From Pseudodonghicola flavimaris (GTDB lineage Bacteria > Pseudomonadota > Alphaproteobacteria > Rhodobacterales > Rhodobacteraceae): a stretch of 45,178 bases of DNA. A program made the position numbers and the translations under genes. The stretch is taken from contig NZ_JASNJD010000029.1 in NCBI RefSeq assembly GCF_030164425.1, positions 1-45,178 on the forward strand, read 5' to 3'. The notes beneath the pieces were generated by a model. That model did no database searches. It was not told the DNA's origin and saw only the letters and a list, made by a program, of their open reading frames with translations. Below, piece after piece: positions 1 to 7,337 of the stretch; within the stretch, counting starts at the first letter, position 1, and every line of letters starts with the position of its first letter.

Positions 1-36
1 TCCCAGCGATCTGAGAAACGCAGTCTGAGCATCCAT
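1..36 (-). CDS. Start of the first IS ORF (partial, runs off the window)
   Basis: An ATG at 36 on the minus strand opens MDAQTAFLRSLG and continues past base 1. The same twelve codons occur at 45142-45178. Position about 85 bases inside the GTAA terminus fits the first ORF (accessory TnpA-type protein) of an IS66-family element. Only twelve residues are visible, so the product is inferred from location rather than from homology. Confidence 0.4.
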   Translation of the reverse strand, partial: MDAQTAFLRSLG

Positions 37-120
37 TGCGAAACGCACTCCCATCTTGAGATGGGTATCACCTCGCAGTCCGCGCCGGCGCAGACAACGT
101 GCCGCTCAGACACCGCTTAC
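1..120 (-). mobile_element. Terminus of an IS66-like insertion sequence, left copy
   Basis: The first 120 bases are the exact reverse complement of 45058-45177. Read on the minus strand the inner edge is GTAAGCGGTGTCTGAG, and homology between the two copies stops exactly at that G, which fixes the element boundary at 120/121. IS66-family termini characteristically begin GTAA; that assignment is from family knowledge, not a database match. A 16-nt palindrome (CCCATCTTGAGATGGG, 50-65) lies between the terminus and the first ORF. The rest of the element is outside the window, so transposase type and 8-bp target duplication cannot be checked. Confidence 0.75.
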
Positions 121-1117
121 GGTTGATCTGCCGGGCGGCGGATTTGGAGTTGTACTTGTTATAGAACAGCACCACCGTGCGCAGGTCCCTGAACACGCCG
201 TTATGCATGTAGGGCGCGGTCACCGCGACGTTGCGCAGGCTCGGCACCTTGAACTTGCCGGCCTCGGCCGGATCGGTGACCTGCGGGTTGTCCAGCAGCC
301 CCTGATCGGGGACCGCCGCCACCGCCGGGTTCGCCGGCACGCCGATGTTGTGATATTGGTAGTTCGAGAAGGTCTCTTCCGGATCGATCGGACTCGTCTT
401 CAGCTGATGGCAGATGTTGCAGTTGGTGAACTGCTGCGAGAAGAACAGAAGCCGTCCCAGGTCCTCTTCCGGCGTCAGCTGATAGTCGCCGCGCAGGTAG
501 CGGTCGTATTTGCTGTCGAAGGGGGCGAATTCCGGGGTCCGCTCGTAGGCGGCGAGTGCCTTGGTCATCCCGGCATAGGCCTGATCGGCGTCGTCGAAGA
601 TATCCGGGGCCACCAGCGCCTGCAGCGCGGCGACGTAATCGGAGTTCTCGCGCAGCCGGTCGACCACCGCGGCGTGATCGGGCATCCCCATCTCCACCGG
701 GTTCACCGGCGGGCCGCCGGCCTGATCCTCCAGTGTCGCGGCGCGCCCATCGAGAAACTGCCCCCCCACCCATTTGCCATCGGTGCCGAGGTGAAACGGC
801 GGCGTCAGCGCGGCATAGCTGGCGGTGGGCGCGTTGCGCGTGCCCAGAGACTGGCCGTCATCGCCCAGCGACACCGCGCGGCCGGCGTCGGTTTCGCGCG
901 GATCGACGAAGCCGGCATCGGGCGTGTGGCAGGTGGAACAGGACTGCGTGCGGTTCATCGACAGGTTGGGATCGAAGAACAGCGCCTCGCCCAGCTCCTC
1001 GAGACTGTCATAGAGCGGCGGCTCCGATTGCGGTGTCGCCGCGCGAACCGCGCCGCCCCCGCCCAACACCAGAACCCCGGCGCAGAGCGCCGCCACCGCT
1101 TTTTCCGCAAATGCCAT
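68..1117 (-). CDS. Di-haem cytochrome c peroxidase family protein, 3' end lost to the IS
   Basis: Periplasmic di-haem peroxidase of the CCP/MauG family, which reduces hydrogen peroxide with electrons from small c-type cytochromes. The ATG at 1117 is preferred because GAAAGGGGAAC lies just upstream; a GTG at 1135 is in frame. Residues 1-27 form a signal peptide ending in a small-residue stretch. Haem motifs are CSTCH (60-64) and CNICH (233-237), and APYMHNG near 301-307 carries the methionine usually seen as axial ligand in true bacterial CCPs rather than MauG. Host coding ends at base 121, after ARQIN. The frame then reads into the IS, adding a foreign tail KRCLSGTLSAPARTAR and a stop at 68. 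Roughly the last 40-50 residues of the family are missing, so the enzyme is probably non-functional. Confidence 0.85.
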   Translation of the reverse strand: MAFAEKAVAALCAGVLVLGGGGAVRAATPQSEPPLYDSLEELGEALFFDPNLSMNRTQSCSTCHTPDAGFVDPRETDAGRAVSLGDDGQSLGTRNAPTASYAALTPPFHLGTDGKWVGGQFLDGRAATLEDQAGGPPVNPVEMGMPDHAAVVDRLRENSDYVAALQALVAPDIFDDADQAYAGMTKALAAYERTPEFAPFDSKYDRYLRGDYQLTPEEDLGRLLFFSQQFTNCNICHQLKTSPIDPEETFSNYQYHNIGVPANPAVAAVPDQGLLDNPQVTDPAEAGKFKVPSLRNVAVTAPYMHNGVFRDLRTVVLFYNKYNSKSAARQINRKRCLSGTLSAPARTAR

Positions 1118-1153
1118 GATCCGTTCCCCTTTCACGGCCGCATCGTAACCAGA

Positions 1154-1175
1154 GCGATATACTCAGGAATTGATC
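1154..1175 (-). promoter_or_regulatory. Candidate promoter element of the peroxidase gene
   Basis: On the minus strand this reads GATCAATTCCTGAGTATATC, with TATATC as a possible -10 and a TTGCGT-like sequence about 16 bases upstream. It lies about 38-58 bases before the ATG at 1117. The core CAGGAATTGATC (plus strand) is repeated with one change upstream of the next minus-strand gene at 1868-1888, at nearly the same distance from its start, which suggests shared control. Confidence 0.35.
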
Positions 1176-1254
1176 TGACGCAAATCCGTAAAGCGTCGCA
1201 GATCACGCGAGCGTGACTGCCACCCGCGCAGGCCTGCCGGGAAGGGCGCTGCGA

Positions 1255-1836
1255 TCAGCTGCCCCAGATCGCTTTCACGTAGTTCTGCGTCTCGGCATAG
1301 GGCGGCACGCCGCCATGCTTCTTCACCGCCTCCGGCCCGGCGTTATAGGCGGCCAGCGCCAGACGCCAGGATTTGAACTTCCGGTACTGCCGCGCCAGAT
1401 AGCGAGCCCCCCCGTCGAGGTTCTCATAGGGGTCGGCCGGGTCCACCCGCAGGCGGCGGGCGGTGTCCGGCATCAGCTGCGCCAGCCCCAGAGCCCCCTT
1501 GTGCGACAGTGCATTGGGGTTCCAGCCGGATTCCTGCTGCACGAGCCGCAGGAACAGGTCCTCCGGCACGTCGTGACGCCGCGCCGCCTCCCGCGCCATG
1601 TGCAGATATTCGCCGCGATACTTGCCGGCATAGGGCAGCGGGCCCCATTTGGTTGGCGTATGGATCGACGGCGGCAGCAGCCGGACGGAATCGTTATACT
1701 GCTGCGAAGCCCGGGTATCGAGCACACGCGTCTGCGACTTGAACAGGTTCTTCTGCGATCTGGTGGCGAAGATATCCGCCTGCGCCGGCACCGAAAGACC
1801 GGCAATCAACAAGAAACTCAGCGACATACTGCGCAT
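1255..1836 (-). CDS. Lytic transglycosylase, SLT domain
   Basis: Secreted murein lytic transglycosylase that cleaves the MurNAc-GlcNAc bond with formation of 1,6-anhydromuramic acid. The 193-aa product has a signal peptide (1-20, ending PAQA). The SLT/Slt70-like domain runs from about 80 to 190. The catalytic glutamate is E102 in QQESGWNP, followed by the typical [10 protein letters not shown] and [10 protein letters not shown] blocks. It is a compact SLT protein without an extra peptidoglycan-binding module. It lies on the same strand as the truncated peroxidase, 137 bp upstream of that gene's start, and has its own promoter-like sequence at 1868-1888. Confidence 0.9.
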   Translation of the reverse strand: MRSMSLSFLLIAGLSVPAQADIFATRSQKNLFKSQTRVLDTRASQQYNDSVRLLPPSIHTPTKWGPLPYAGKYRGEYLHMAREAARRHDVPEDLFLRLVQQESGWNPNALSHKGALGLAQLMPDTARRLRVDPADPYENLDGGARYLARQYRKFKSWRLALAAYNAGPEAVKKHGGVPPYAETQNYVKAIWGS

Positions 1837-1867
1837 ACGGCTCTGCCCTGCCCAATTGTGAACCGGC

Positions 1868-1888
1868 GCGACTATACAGGAATTTATC
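1868..1888 (-). promoter_or_regulatory. Candidate promoter element of the transglycosylase gene
   Basis: Minus-strand reading GATAAATTCCTGTATAGTCGC contains a good -10-like TATAGT. The block CAGGAATTTATC (plus strand) matches 11 of 12 bases of the sequence at 1164-1175 before the peroxidase gene. No convincing -35 is visible, so an activator or alternative sigma factor is possible. Confidence 0.35.
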
Positions 1889-2050
1889 TCAAAGGGAAGA
1901 TTGCCGGCGTCCCTGCCCCGCGGTCGCCCCCGGCATCGGCGGACAACCGTGTTTTATCCGGCCTGCAGGTTCTGTAGGGTGCCCGCCATCGCGCCCGTTT
2001 CCCCGACCGGAGATTCGGGCGCCACGACACAGACGATAACCCCAATAAGA

Positions 2051-2072
2051 CGTCTCAGAGGCGTCAGAGACG
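2051..2072. promoter_or_regulatory. Dyad upstream of ssb
   Basis: CGTCTC and GAGACG form a perfect 6-bp inverted repeat with a 10-base spacer, ending 19 bases before the ssb start. It does not resemble the alphaproteobacterial LexA box (GTTC-N7-GTTC). It could be an operator or a 5'-leader hairpin; function unknown. Confidence 0.3.
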
Positions 2073-2091
2073 AGAGAAGCGAGGGAGTCCC

Positions 2092-2631
2092 ATGGCCGGC
2101 TCAGTGAACAAAGTCATCCTCATCGGCAATCTGGGCCGCGATCCGGAGGTGCGCAGCTTCCCCAACGGCGGCAAGGTCTGCAACCTGCGTATCGCCACCT
2201 CCGACACCTGGAAGGACCGCAACACCGGCGAGCGGCGGGAAAAGACCGAGTGGCATTCGGTGGCGATCTTCAACGAGAACCTGGCCCGGCTGGCGGAGCA
2301 ATATCTGCGCAAGGGCTCCAAGGTCTATGTCGAGGGCAAGCTGGAAACCCGCAAGTGGCAGGACCAGAGCGGTCAGGACCGCTATACCACCGAGGTGGTG
2401 CTGCGCCCCTATTCCGGCGAGCTGACCTTTCTTGACGGTCGCGATGGCGGCCAGGGCGGTGGCGGCGGCGGCAGCTACGGCGGCGGCCAGGGCGGCGGCT
2501 ATGGGGGCGGCTCGGGCGGCGGTTACGGCGGCGGCTACGACAGCGGCCCCTCCGGTGGCGGCGATCCCTATGGCGGCGGCAGCCGCGGCGGCCCGTCCAG
2601 CGGCATCGACGACGACGAAATCCCGTTCTGA
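2092..2631 (+). CDS. ssb: Single-stranded DNA-binding protein SSB
   Basis: Binds single-stranded DNA during replication, recombination and repair. The 179-aa protein has an OB-fold over about residues 4-112 with the typical opening [16 protein letters not shown] and the block [13 protein letters not shown] glycine-rich flexible linker (about 118-168, runs of GGG and GGY) follows, and the acidic tip DDDEIPF at the very C-terminus is the docking peptide for partner proteins. The start follows a purine-rich GAGGGAG. The gene is followed immediately by a strong intrinsic terminator, so it is a single-gene transcription unit. Confidence 0.97.
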   Translation: MAGSVNKVILIGNLGRDPEVRSFPNGGKVCNLRIATSDTWKDRNTGERREKTEWHSVAIFNENLARLAEQYLRKGSKVYVEGKLETRKWQDQSGQDRYTTEVVLRPYSGELTFLDGRDGGQGGGGGGSYGGGQGGGYGGGSGGGYGGGYDSGPSGGGDPYGGGSRGGPSSGIDDDEIPF

Positions 2632-2651
2632 TCGCAACGGGCACATTCAGG

Positions 2652-2678
2652 GGGCACGCCGCGGCGTGCCCTTTTTCT
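2652..2678 (+). terminator. Intrinsic terminator of ssb
   Basis: GGGCACGCC and GGCGTGCCC form a 9-bp G+C-rich stem with a 2-base centre (2652-2671), followed by TTTTTCT. It begins 20 bases after the ssb stop codon. Confidence 0.88.
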
Positions 2679-2708
2679 CAGGGCGTTTTCCAGGGCTGAG
2701 GCAGGAAT

Positions 2709-3782
2709 ATGAGCTGGTCTTTCTCCATCGGCAGGCTGTTCGGATCGGATCTGCGCATCCACGTGACCTTCTTTCTGCTGCTCGGCTGGATCGGCTATGC
2801 CGCCTATGTGCAGGACGGCGCCCAGGCGGCGCTGGACAATGTGCTGTTCGTGGTGGCGCTGTTCGCCTGCGTGGTGGCGCATGAATTCGGTCACGCGCTG
2901 ACCGCGCGCCGCTATGGCATCCGCACGCCGACGATCACCCTGCTGCCGATCGGCGGCATGGCGCAGCTGGAGAAGATGCCGGAAAAACCCGGCCAGGAAA
3001 TCGCCGTGGCGCTGGCCGGACCGGCGGTGAATATCGTCATCTGGGCGGCGCTGACTCTGCTGGGCGCCAAGGGCATCTCCGACCTGAGCGCCGAGCTCGA
3101 TGCAGGCGGCAACGCCAGCTTCCTGTCGCGGCTGGCGGCACTCAACCTGTTTCTGGCGCTGTTCAACCTGATCCCCGCCTTTCCGATGGATGGCGGCCGG
3201 GTGTTCCGCGCGCTTCTGGCCTTGATGATGACCCGGGTACAGGCCACCCAGGTCGCCGCCACCGCCGGGCAGATCGTCGCCTTCCTGTTCGGGTTCTGGG
3301 GGCTGAGCAGCGGCAACCCGATCCTGGTCCTGATCGCGATCTTCATCTTCATGGCCGCCAATGCCGAAAGCCAGGACGTCGAGATGCGCAGCCTCGCCCG
3401 CAAGCTCAAGGCGCGCGACGCGATGATCACCGCCTATGAGAGCCTGACACCGGCGGATACGCTGGACACCGCCGCCTCGGCGCTGATCCGCACCACCCAG
3501 CATGAATTCCCGGTGGTCGACGTTCAGGGCCAATTTCAGGGCTTCCTGACCCGCAGCGCGCTGTTCTCCGCGCTGGCGCATGATCACCCGCGCACCCAAC
3601 CGGTGTCTGAGATCATGGTCACCGACGTACCCAGCCTGCCGCTGACTGCCGGGCTCGACAAGGTATTGGACGCTCTGCACAAATCCGCCCCCGCCGTGGT
3701 GGTGGTGGACGCCCGGGGGCAGATGCTGGGTTATATCACCAACGAGAATGTCGGCGAGCTGATGGTGCTGAAGGCACGCTGA
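2709..3782 (+). CDS. Site-2 protease (M50) with C-terminal CBS domains
   Basis: Membrane-embedded zinc metalloprotease of the S2P/M50 family, which cuts substrates inside or next to the membrane. The zinc motif HEFGH is at 58-62 within a hydrophobic segment, and the third ligand is D161 in FPMDGGR. Several membrane segments span about 15-225. A pair of CBS-like repeats occupies about 235-355 (AMITAYESL..., EIMVTDVPSL...) and is expected to sense an adenosyl ligand. The 357-aa length is typical of the CBS-containing group. AGGCAGGA lies just before the ATG. The substrate cannot be deduced from the neighbours. Confidence 0.92.
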   Translation: MSWSFSIGRLFGSDLRIHVTFFLLLGWIGYAAYVQDGAQAALDNVLFVVALFACVVAHEFGHALTARRYGIRTPTITLLPIGGMAQLEKMPEKPGQEIAVALAGPAVNIVIWAALTLLGAKGISDLSAELDAGGNASFLSRLAALNLFLALFNLIPAFPMDGGRVFRALLALMMTRVQATQVAATAGQIVAFLFGFWGLSSGNPILVLIAIFIFMAANAESQDVEMRSLARKLKARDAMITAYESLTPADTLDTAASALIRTTQHEFPVVDVQGQFQGFLTRSALFSALAHDHPRTQPVSEIMVTDVPSLPLTAGLDKVLDALHKSAPAVVVVDARGQMLGYITNENVGELMVLKAR

Positions 3783-3822
3783 GCGCCGCCCCCAACAGAC
3801 GCGACGACGACAAGACACGATG

Positions 3823-3847
3823 GCCCGCCCGGTCTCGCCGGACGGGC
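3823..3847 (-). terminator. G+C-rich hairpin in the convergent gap after aroB
   Basis: GCCCGCCCGG and CCGGACGGGC form a 10-bp stem with one mismatch around a TCTCG loop, between the convergent stops of the site-2 protease and aroB. Neither side has a T-run, so it may be a weak or Rho-assisted terminator. Confidence 0.4.
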
Positions 3848-3860
3848 ATCTCGCCCGGGA

Positions 3861-4973
3861 TCAGCGTACCGCCAGCGCATCGTCCAGCAGCCGCACCACC
3901 GCCTCACGCGGGACATCGGAGGTGACGAAGGCCGCGCCGATCCCGCGCGCCAGGATGAACCGCAGCTGCCCGTCCACCACTTTCTTGTCCTGCGCCATCA
4001 GCGCCATCAGCGCCTCCGCATCCGGCAAGGGCCCGGGGATATCGGCCAGATCGGTCTTCATCCCCATCGCCTTGAGATGCGCGCGCACCCGGCTCGGGTC
4101 TTCCTGCGAACAAAGCCCCAGCCGCGACGACAGCTCGAACGCCAGCGCGCAGCCGATCGCCACGCCCTCACCATGCAACAGACGGTCGGAATAGCCCGTC
4201 GCCGCCTCCAGCGCGTGGCAGAAGGTGTGGCCCAGGTTCAGCAGCGCACGATCGCCCTGCTCGGTCTCGTCGCGGGCAACGATATCGGCCTTCATCTGCA
4301 CCGATCGGGTCACCGCGCGCACCCGCGCCGCCATATCGCCCGCCGCCAGCGCCGGCCCCTGGGTTTCCAGCCAATCGAAGAAACCAGCATCGCCCAGAAG
4401 CCCGTATTTCACCACCTCGCCGTAGCCGGCGAGGAAATCGCGCGGCGTCAGCGTGCCCAGCACCGCGGTGTCGGCCAGCACCAACGACGGCTGGTGAAAG
4501 GCACCGACCAGGTTCTTGCCCTGCGCAGTATTGATGCCGGTCTTGCCGCCGACCGAGCTGTCGACCTGCGCCAGCAGAGAGGTCGGGATCTGCACAAACC
4601 GTACGCCGCGGCGCAGCACCGCGGAGGCGAACCCGGCCAGATCGCCGATCACGCCGCCGCCGAAGGCGACCACCACATCGCGGCGCTCCACTTTCTGTTC
4701 CAGCAGCCACTCCACCGCGCGGGTGAACTGCGGCCAGCCCTTGGTGGCCTCGCCCGGCGGCAGCGCCAGCGCCTCCATCGTGATGCCCGCCGTCGCAAGC
4801 CCCTCACGCAGCGCGTCCAGATGCAGCTCCGCCACCGTCTCATCGGTCAGCACACAGACCTGTTTGCGTTTCAGCAGCGGCGCAATGCGCGTGCCGGCCT
4901 CGGCGATCAGCCCGGGGCCGATCTCCACGTCATAGGACCGCTCGCCCAGCTCGACATGGACGGTTTCTTTCAT
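3861..4973 (-). CDS. aroB: 3-dehydroquinate synthase
   Basis: Second step of the shikimate pathway: converts DAHP to 3-dehydroquinate using NAD and a divalent metal in the cytoplasm. The 370-aa product shows family blocks FGGGVIGDLAGFASAVLRRG and LLAQVDSSVGGKTGIN, the metal-ligand region GEVVKYGLL, and NLGHTFCHALE. Its ATG overlaps the aroK stop by 4 bp (ATGA), so the two are translationally coupled as aroKB, the common order in Proteobacteria. Confidence 0.96.
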   Translation of the reverse strand: MKETVHVELGERSYDVEIGPGLIAEAGTRIAPLLKRKQVCVLTDETVAELHLDALREGLATAGITMEALALPPGEATKGWPQFTRAVEWLLEQKVERRDVVVAFGGGVIGDLAGFASAVLRRGVRFVQIPTSLLAQVDSSVGGKTGINTAQGKNLVGAFHQPSLVLADTAVLGTLTPRDFLAGYGEVVKYGLLGDAGFFDWLETQGPALAAGDMAARVRAVTRSVQMKADIVARDETEQGDRALLNLGHTFCHALEAATGYSDRLLHGEGVAIGCALAFELSSRLGLCSQEDPSRVRAHLKAMGMKTDLADIPGPLPDAEALMALMAQDKKVVDGQLRFILARGIGAAFVTSDVPREAVVRLLDDALAVR

Positions 4974-5584
4974 GTTTCAGGCTCCAGAACATCCGGGCGG
5001 CTGGCAAGGGCGTCCAGCACCCGGTCCACCACCCCATCGACCGAGGTCTGCGCATCGGAGCGCACCGCCAGATCGGCCTCGGCATAATACGGCACCCGCG
5101 CCTCATAGAGGGATTTCAACGTGCCATAGGGATCGGGGGTGCGCAGCAGCGGCCGGTGATCGCGATGGCGCACCCGGTTCCACAGCACGTCGAGATCGGC
5201 ATTCAGCCAGATCGACACCCCTTTCTGAGAGATCATCCGCCGGTTCGCCTCGGACAGGAAGGCGCCGCCGCCGGTGGAGAGCACGCCCCGCGCCTCCTCC
5301 AGCAGCCGGGCGATCACCTGGCTCTCCTTCTTGCGGAAGAACGCCTCTCCGTCGCGGGCGAAGATTTCGGGAATCGTCATGTTGGCGGCCGATTCGATCT
5401 CGTGATCGCTGTCCAGAAACGGCACCCCGAGCCGCGCCGCCAGGGCCCGGCCCACGGCGGTCTTGCCGGCGCCCATCATGCCGACCATGACGATGGTTTT
5501 CTTGACCCTGGCCGACCCGGATCCGGGCTGCGGCGCGACCGCGGCGCCCGTCGGAGCGGCAGGGGTATGCTCAATTTCGCTCAT
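4970..5584 (-). CDS. aroK: Shikimate kinase
   Basis: Phosphorylates shikimate at the 3-hydroxyl with ATP. The 204-aa product carries a Walker A loop GMMGAGKT (35-42), the shikimate-binding block LDSDHEIE, GGGAFL, and the lid-region sequence RHRDHRPLL. An N-terminal extension of about 28 residues rich in Ala, Pro and Gly precedes the kinase core, so a shorter start is possible, though no better ribosome-binding site is obvious. First gene of the aroKB pair, divergent from the small membrane protein at 5666. Confidence 0.95.
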   Translation of the reverse strand: MSEIEHTPAAPTGAAVAPQPGSGSARVKKTIVMVGMMGAGKTAVGRALAARLGVPFLDSDHEIESAANMTIPEIFARDGEAFFRKKESQVIARLLEEARGVLSTGGGAFLSEANRRMISQKGVSIWLNADLDVLWNRVRHRDHRPLLRTPDPYGTLKSLYEARVPYYAEADLAVRSDAQTSVDGVVDRVLDALASRPDVLEPET

Positions 5585-5665
5585 TCTTCAGTCAATGACG
5601 TGATCTTGCGAAAAAGGCCATATATAACTTGAGACAAAGCACGGAACCAATCCCACGGGGTCCCT

Positions 5666-5815
5666 ATGGGGCGTTTGCTCAAATACTTGTTTTTCCTCAT
5701 CATTCTGGCTGCAATCGGGCTGGTCGGCTATGCCTATGTCGGGCCGTGGTTCGGCGCCGACTTCTCGCCGCCGCTGGCGGAGGTCCGCCAGCCGGTCACC
5801 CTGCATGCGGATTAA
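5666..5815 (+). CDS. Small single-pass membrane protein, 49 aa
   Basis: A 49-codon frame begins MGRLLKYLFFLIILAAIG and ends QPVTLHAD. Residues 7-25 form one strong transmembrane segment after a basic N-terminus (R3, K6), leaving a short tail rich in proline and aromatics. Its 3' end overlaps the start of the next gene by 11 bp, implying coupled translation. It is divergent from aroK. I recall similar small proteins at this locus in other Rhodobacterales, but the function is unknown and I assign none. The overlap, hydrophobic design and high-G+C codon use support it as real. Confidence 0.72.
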   Translation: MGRLLKYLFFLIILAAIGLVGYAYVGPWFGADFSPPLAEVRQPVTLHAD

Positions 5816-7334
5816 GACAGCGCTGATCGCTGCGCTCTGGCCGGCGTCGGTGGTGGCGCAGGAGCCGTTGTCGGTGATCGACTGGCTGGGAGAGGCCTAT
5901 GCCAATCCCGGAGCCGGCGGCTTCGTGCTGCTGGAGCCACCGGTGGCGGAGGCGGCGCTGCGTCCCGAGGTCGAGGTCAGCCCGCTGGAGAGCGTCGCCA
6001 CCCCGCTGGGGCTGGTCGCCCCCGAGATCACCGGCCTGCCGGTCGATCTGTGGCACGGCAGCGATCCGCAACAGCTGATCCGGCTGATCGGCGAGGTGCC
6101 GGTGCATGACAGCCCGGCGATGCAATCGCTGCTCTATACCCTGCTGCTGGCCGAGAAGGCGCCGCCTGCCACCGCCAGCGACGCCGAGGCCGACGCGCTG
6201 ATGCTGGCGCAGATCGACCGGCTGATCGCCCTCGGGGCCATCGACCCGGCCCAGGCGATGGTGGAGCTTGCCGGCCCCACCCGCAACCGGGCGTTGTTCC
6301 GACGCTGGTTCGACACCACCCTGCTCAGCGGCGACGAGGACCGCAGCTGCGCCGTGCTGCAGCAGATCCCCGATCTGGCGCCCCATTACGCCGCCCGTAT
6401 CTTCTGCACCGCCCGCCATGGCGACTGGCAGACCGCCGCGCTGACGCTGGAGACCGCCCAGGCACTGGAGCTGTTGCCGCGGCCGACGCTCGATCTGCTC
6501 GACCATTTCCTGAACCCGGAGTTCTTCGAAGGCGCCGCGCCGTTGCCGGCGGCGGTCGATCCCGATCCGCTGACCTTCCGCCTGTTCGAGGCGATCGGCG
6601 AGCGGATGCCCAGTTCCACCCTGCCCCGCGCTTTCGCCAATGCCGACCTGCGCGAGATCGCCGGCTGGCGGGCGCAGATCGAGGCGGCCGAAAGGCTGAC
6701 CCGCGTCGGCGCGCTCAATCCCAATCAGCTGCTCGGCCTGTACACTGACCGCAAACCCGCCGCCTCGGGCGGTATCTGGGACCGGGTGGCGGCGGTGCAG
6801 CGCTTCGACATCGCGCTGTCCACCGGCAGCGCCGAGGCGGTTGCCAAGACGCTGCCGACGGCCTGGACCCAGATGCGCGCGGCGCGACTGGAGGTGCCTT
6901 TCGCGCATCTCTTCGCCGACCGGCTGGCGGCGATCCCGCTGCAGGACGCCGCCGCCGCACTGGCCTGGCAGATCCGCCTGCTGGCCCCGGACTATGAGGC
7001 CGCCTCGCATCAGGCGCCCGGCAACAGCCGCGCCCAGAGCTTTCTGGGGGCGCTGGCCCAGGGCGCGCCGGGCCGCGCCGATCCGCCCGACGATCAGGCC
7101 CGCGCCATCGCCCTGGGCTTCGGCGATGCCTCCGCCGTGCCGCCAGAACTGACCACGGCGCTGAAAGACGGCCGTTTGGGCGAGGTCATCCTGCGCGCCA
7201 TCGGCCTTTTCGACCGTGGCGCCCGCGGCAACCCGACCGAGCTGACCGCCGCGCTGGCAACACTGCGCCGCGTCGGGCTGGAAGACACCGCCCGGCGCGC
7301 GGCGCTGCAGCTGATGATTACCGGGCGGGGCTGA
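5805..7334 (+). CDS. Exported or lipoprotein-like hypothetical protein, 509 aa
   Basis: I do not recognise a catalytic family. The start chosen is ATG 5805 (MRIKTALIAALWPASVVAQ), because it gives a clean signal peptide and overlaps the preceding small gene by 11 bp; an upstream in-frame ATG at 5730 would add a basic, non-conserved-looking extension. The mature part is Ala/Leu-rich and mostly helical, reminiscent of tandem helical-hairpin (TPR/Sel1-like) folds, with two isolated cysteines in SCAVLQQ and IFCTARH that could form a disulfide. It lies 3 bp upstream of xerD, so it is probably cotranscribed with it. Confidence 0.75.
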   Translation: MRIKTALIAALWPASVVAQEPLSVIDWLGEAYANPGAGGFVLLEPPVAEAALRPEVEVSPLESVATPLGLVAPEITGLPVDLWHGSDPQQLIRLIGEVPVHDSPAMQSLLYTLLLAEKAPPATASDAEADALMLAQIDRLIALGAIDPAQAMVELAGPTRNRALFRRWFDTTLLSGDEDRSCAVLQQIPDLAPHYAARIFCTARHGDWQTAALTLETAQALELLPRPTLDLLDHFLNPEFFEGAAPLPAAVDPDPLTFRLFEAIGERMPSSTLPRAFANADLREIAGWRAQIEAAERLTRVGALNPNQLLGLYTDRKPAASGGIWDRVAAVQRFDIALSTGSAEAVAKTLPTAWTQMRAARLEVPFAHLFADRLAAIPLQDAAAALAWQIRLLAPDYEAASHQAPGNSRAQSFLGALAQGAPGRADPPDDQARAIALGFGDASAVPPELTTALKDGRLGEVILRAIGLFDRGARGNPTELTAALATLRRVGLEDTARRAALQLMITGRG

Positions 7335-7337
7335 CCC

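Noticed and set aside
1-120. A 120-bp terminal inverted repeat of one large transposon covering the window
   Set aside because: The repeats contain the start of an ORF reading outward, and the interior is mainly core and operon genes; two separate IS copies explain it better.
56-1216. A 386-codon plus-strand frame through the peroxidase
   Set aside because: It starts inside the IS terminus and lies antisense to a gene with two clear haem motifs.
2051-2072. LexA-type SOS box before ssb
   Set aside because: The dyad CGTCTC-N10-GAGACG lacks the GTTC direct repeats used in alphaproteobacteria.
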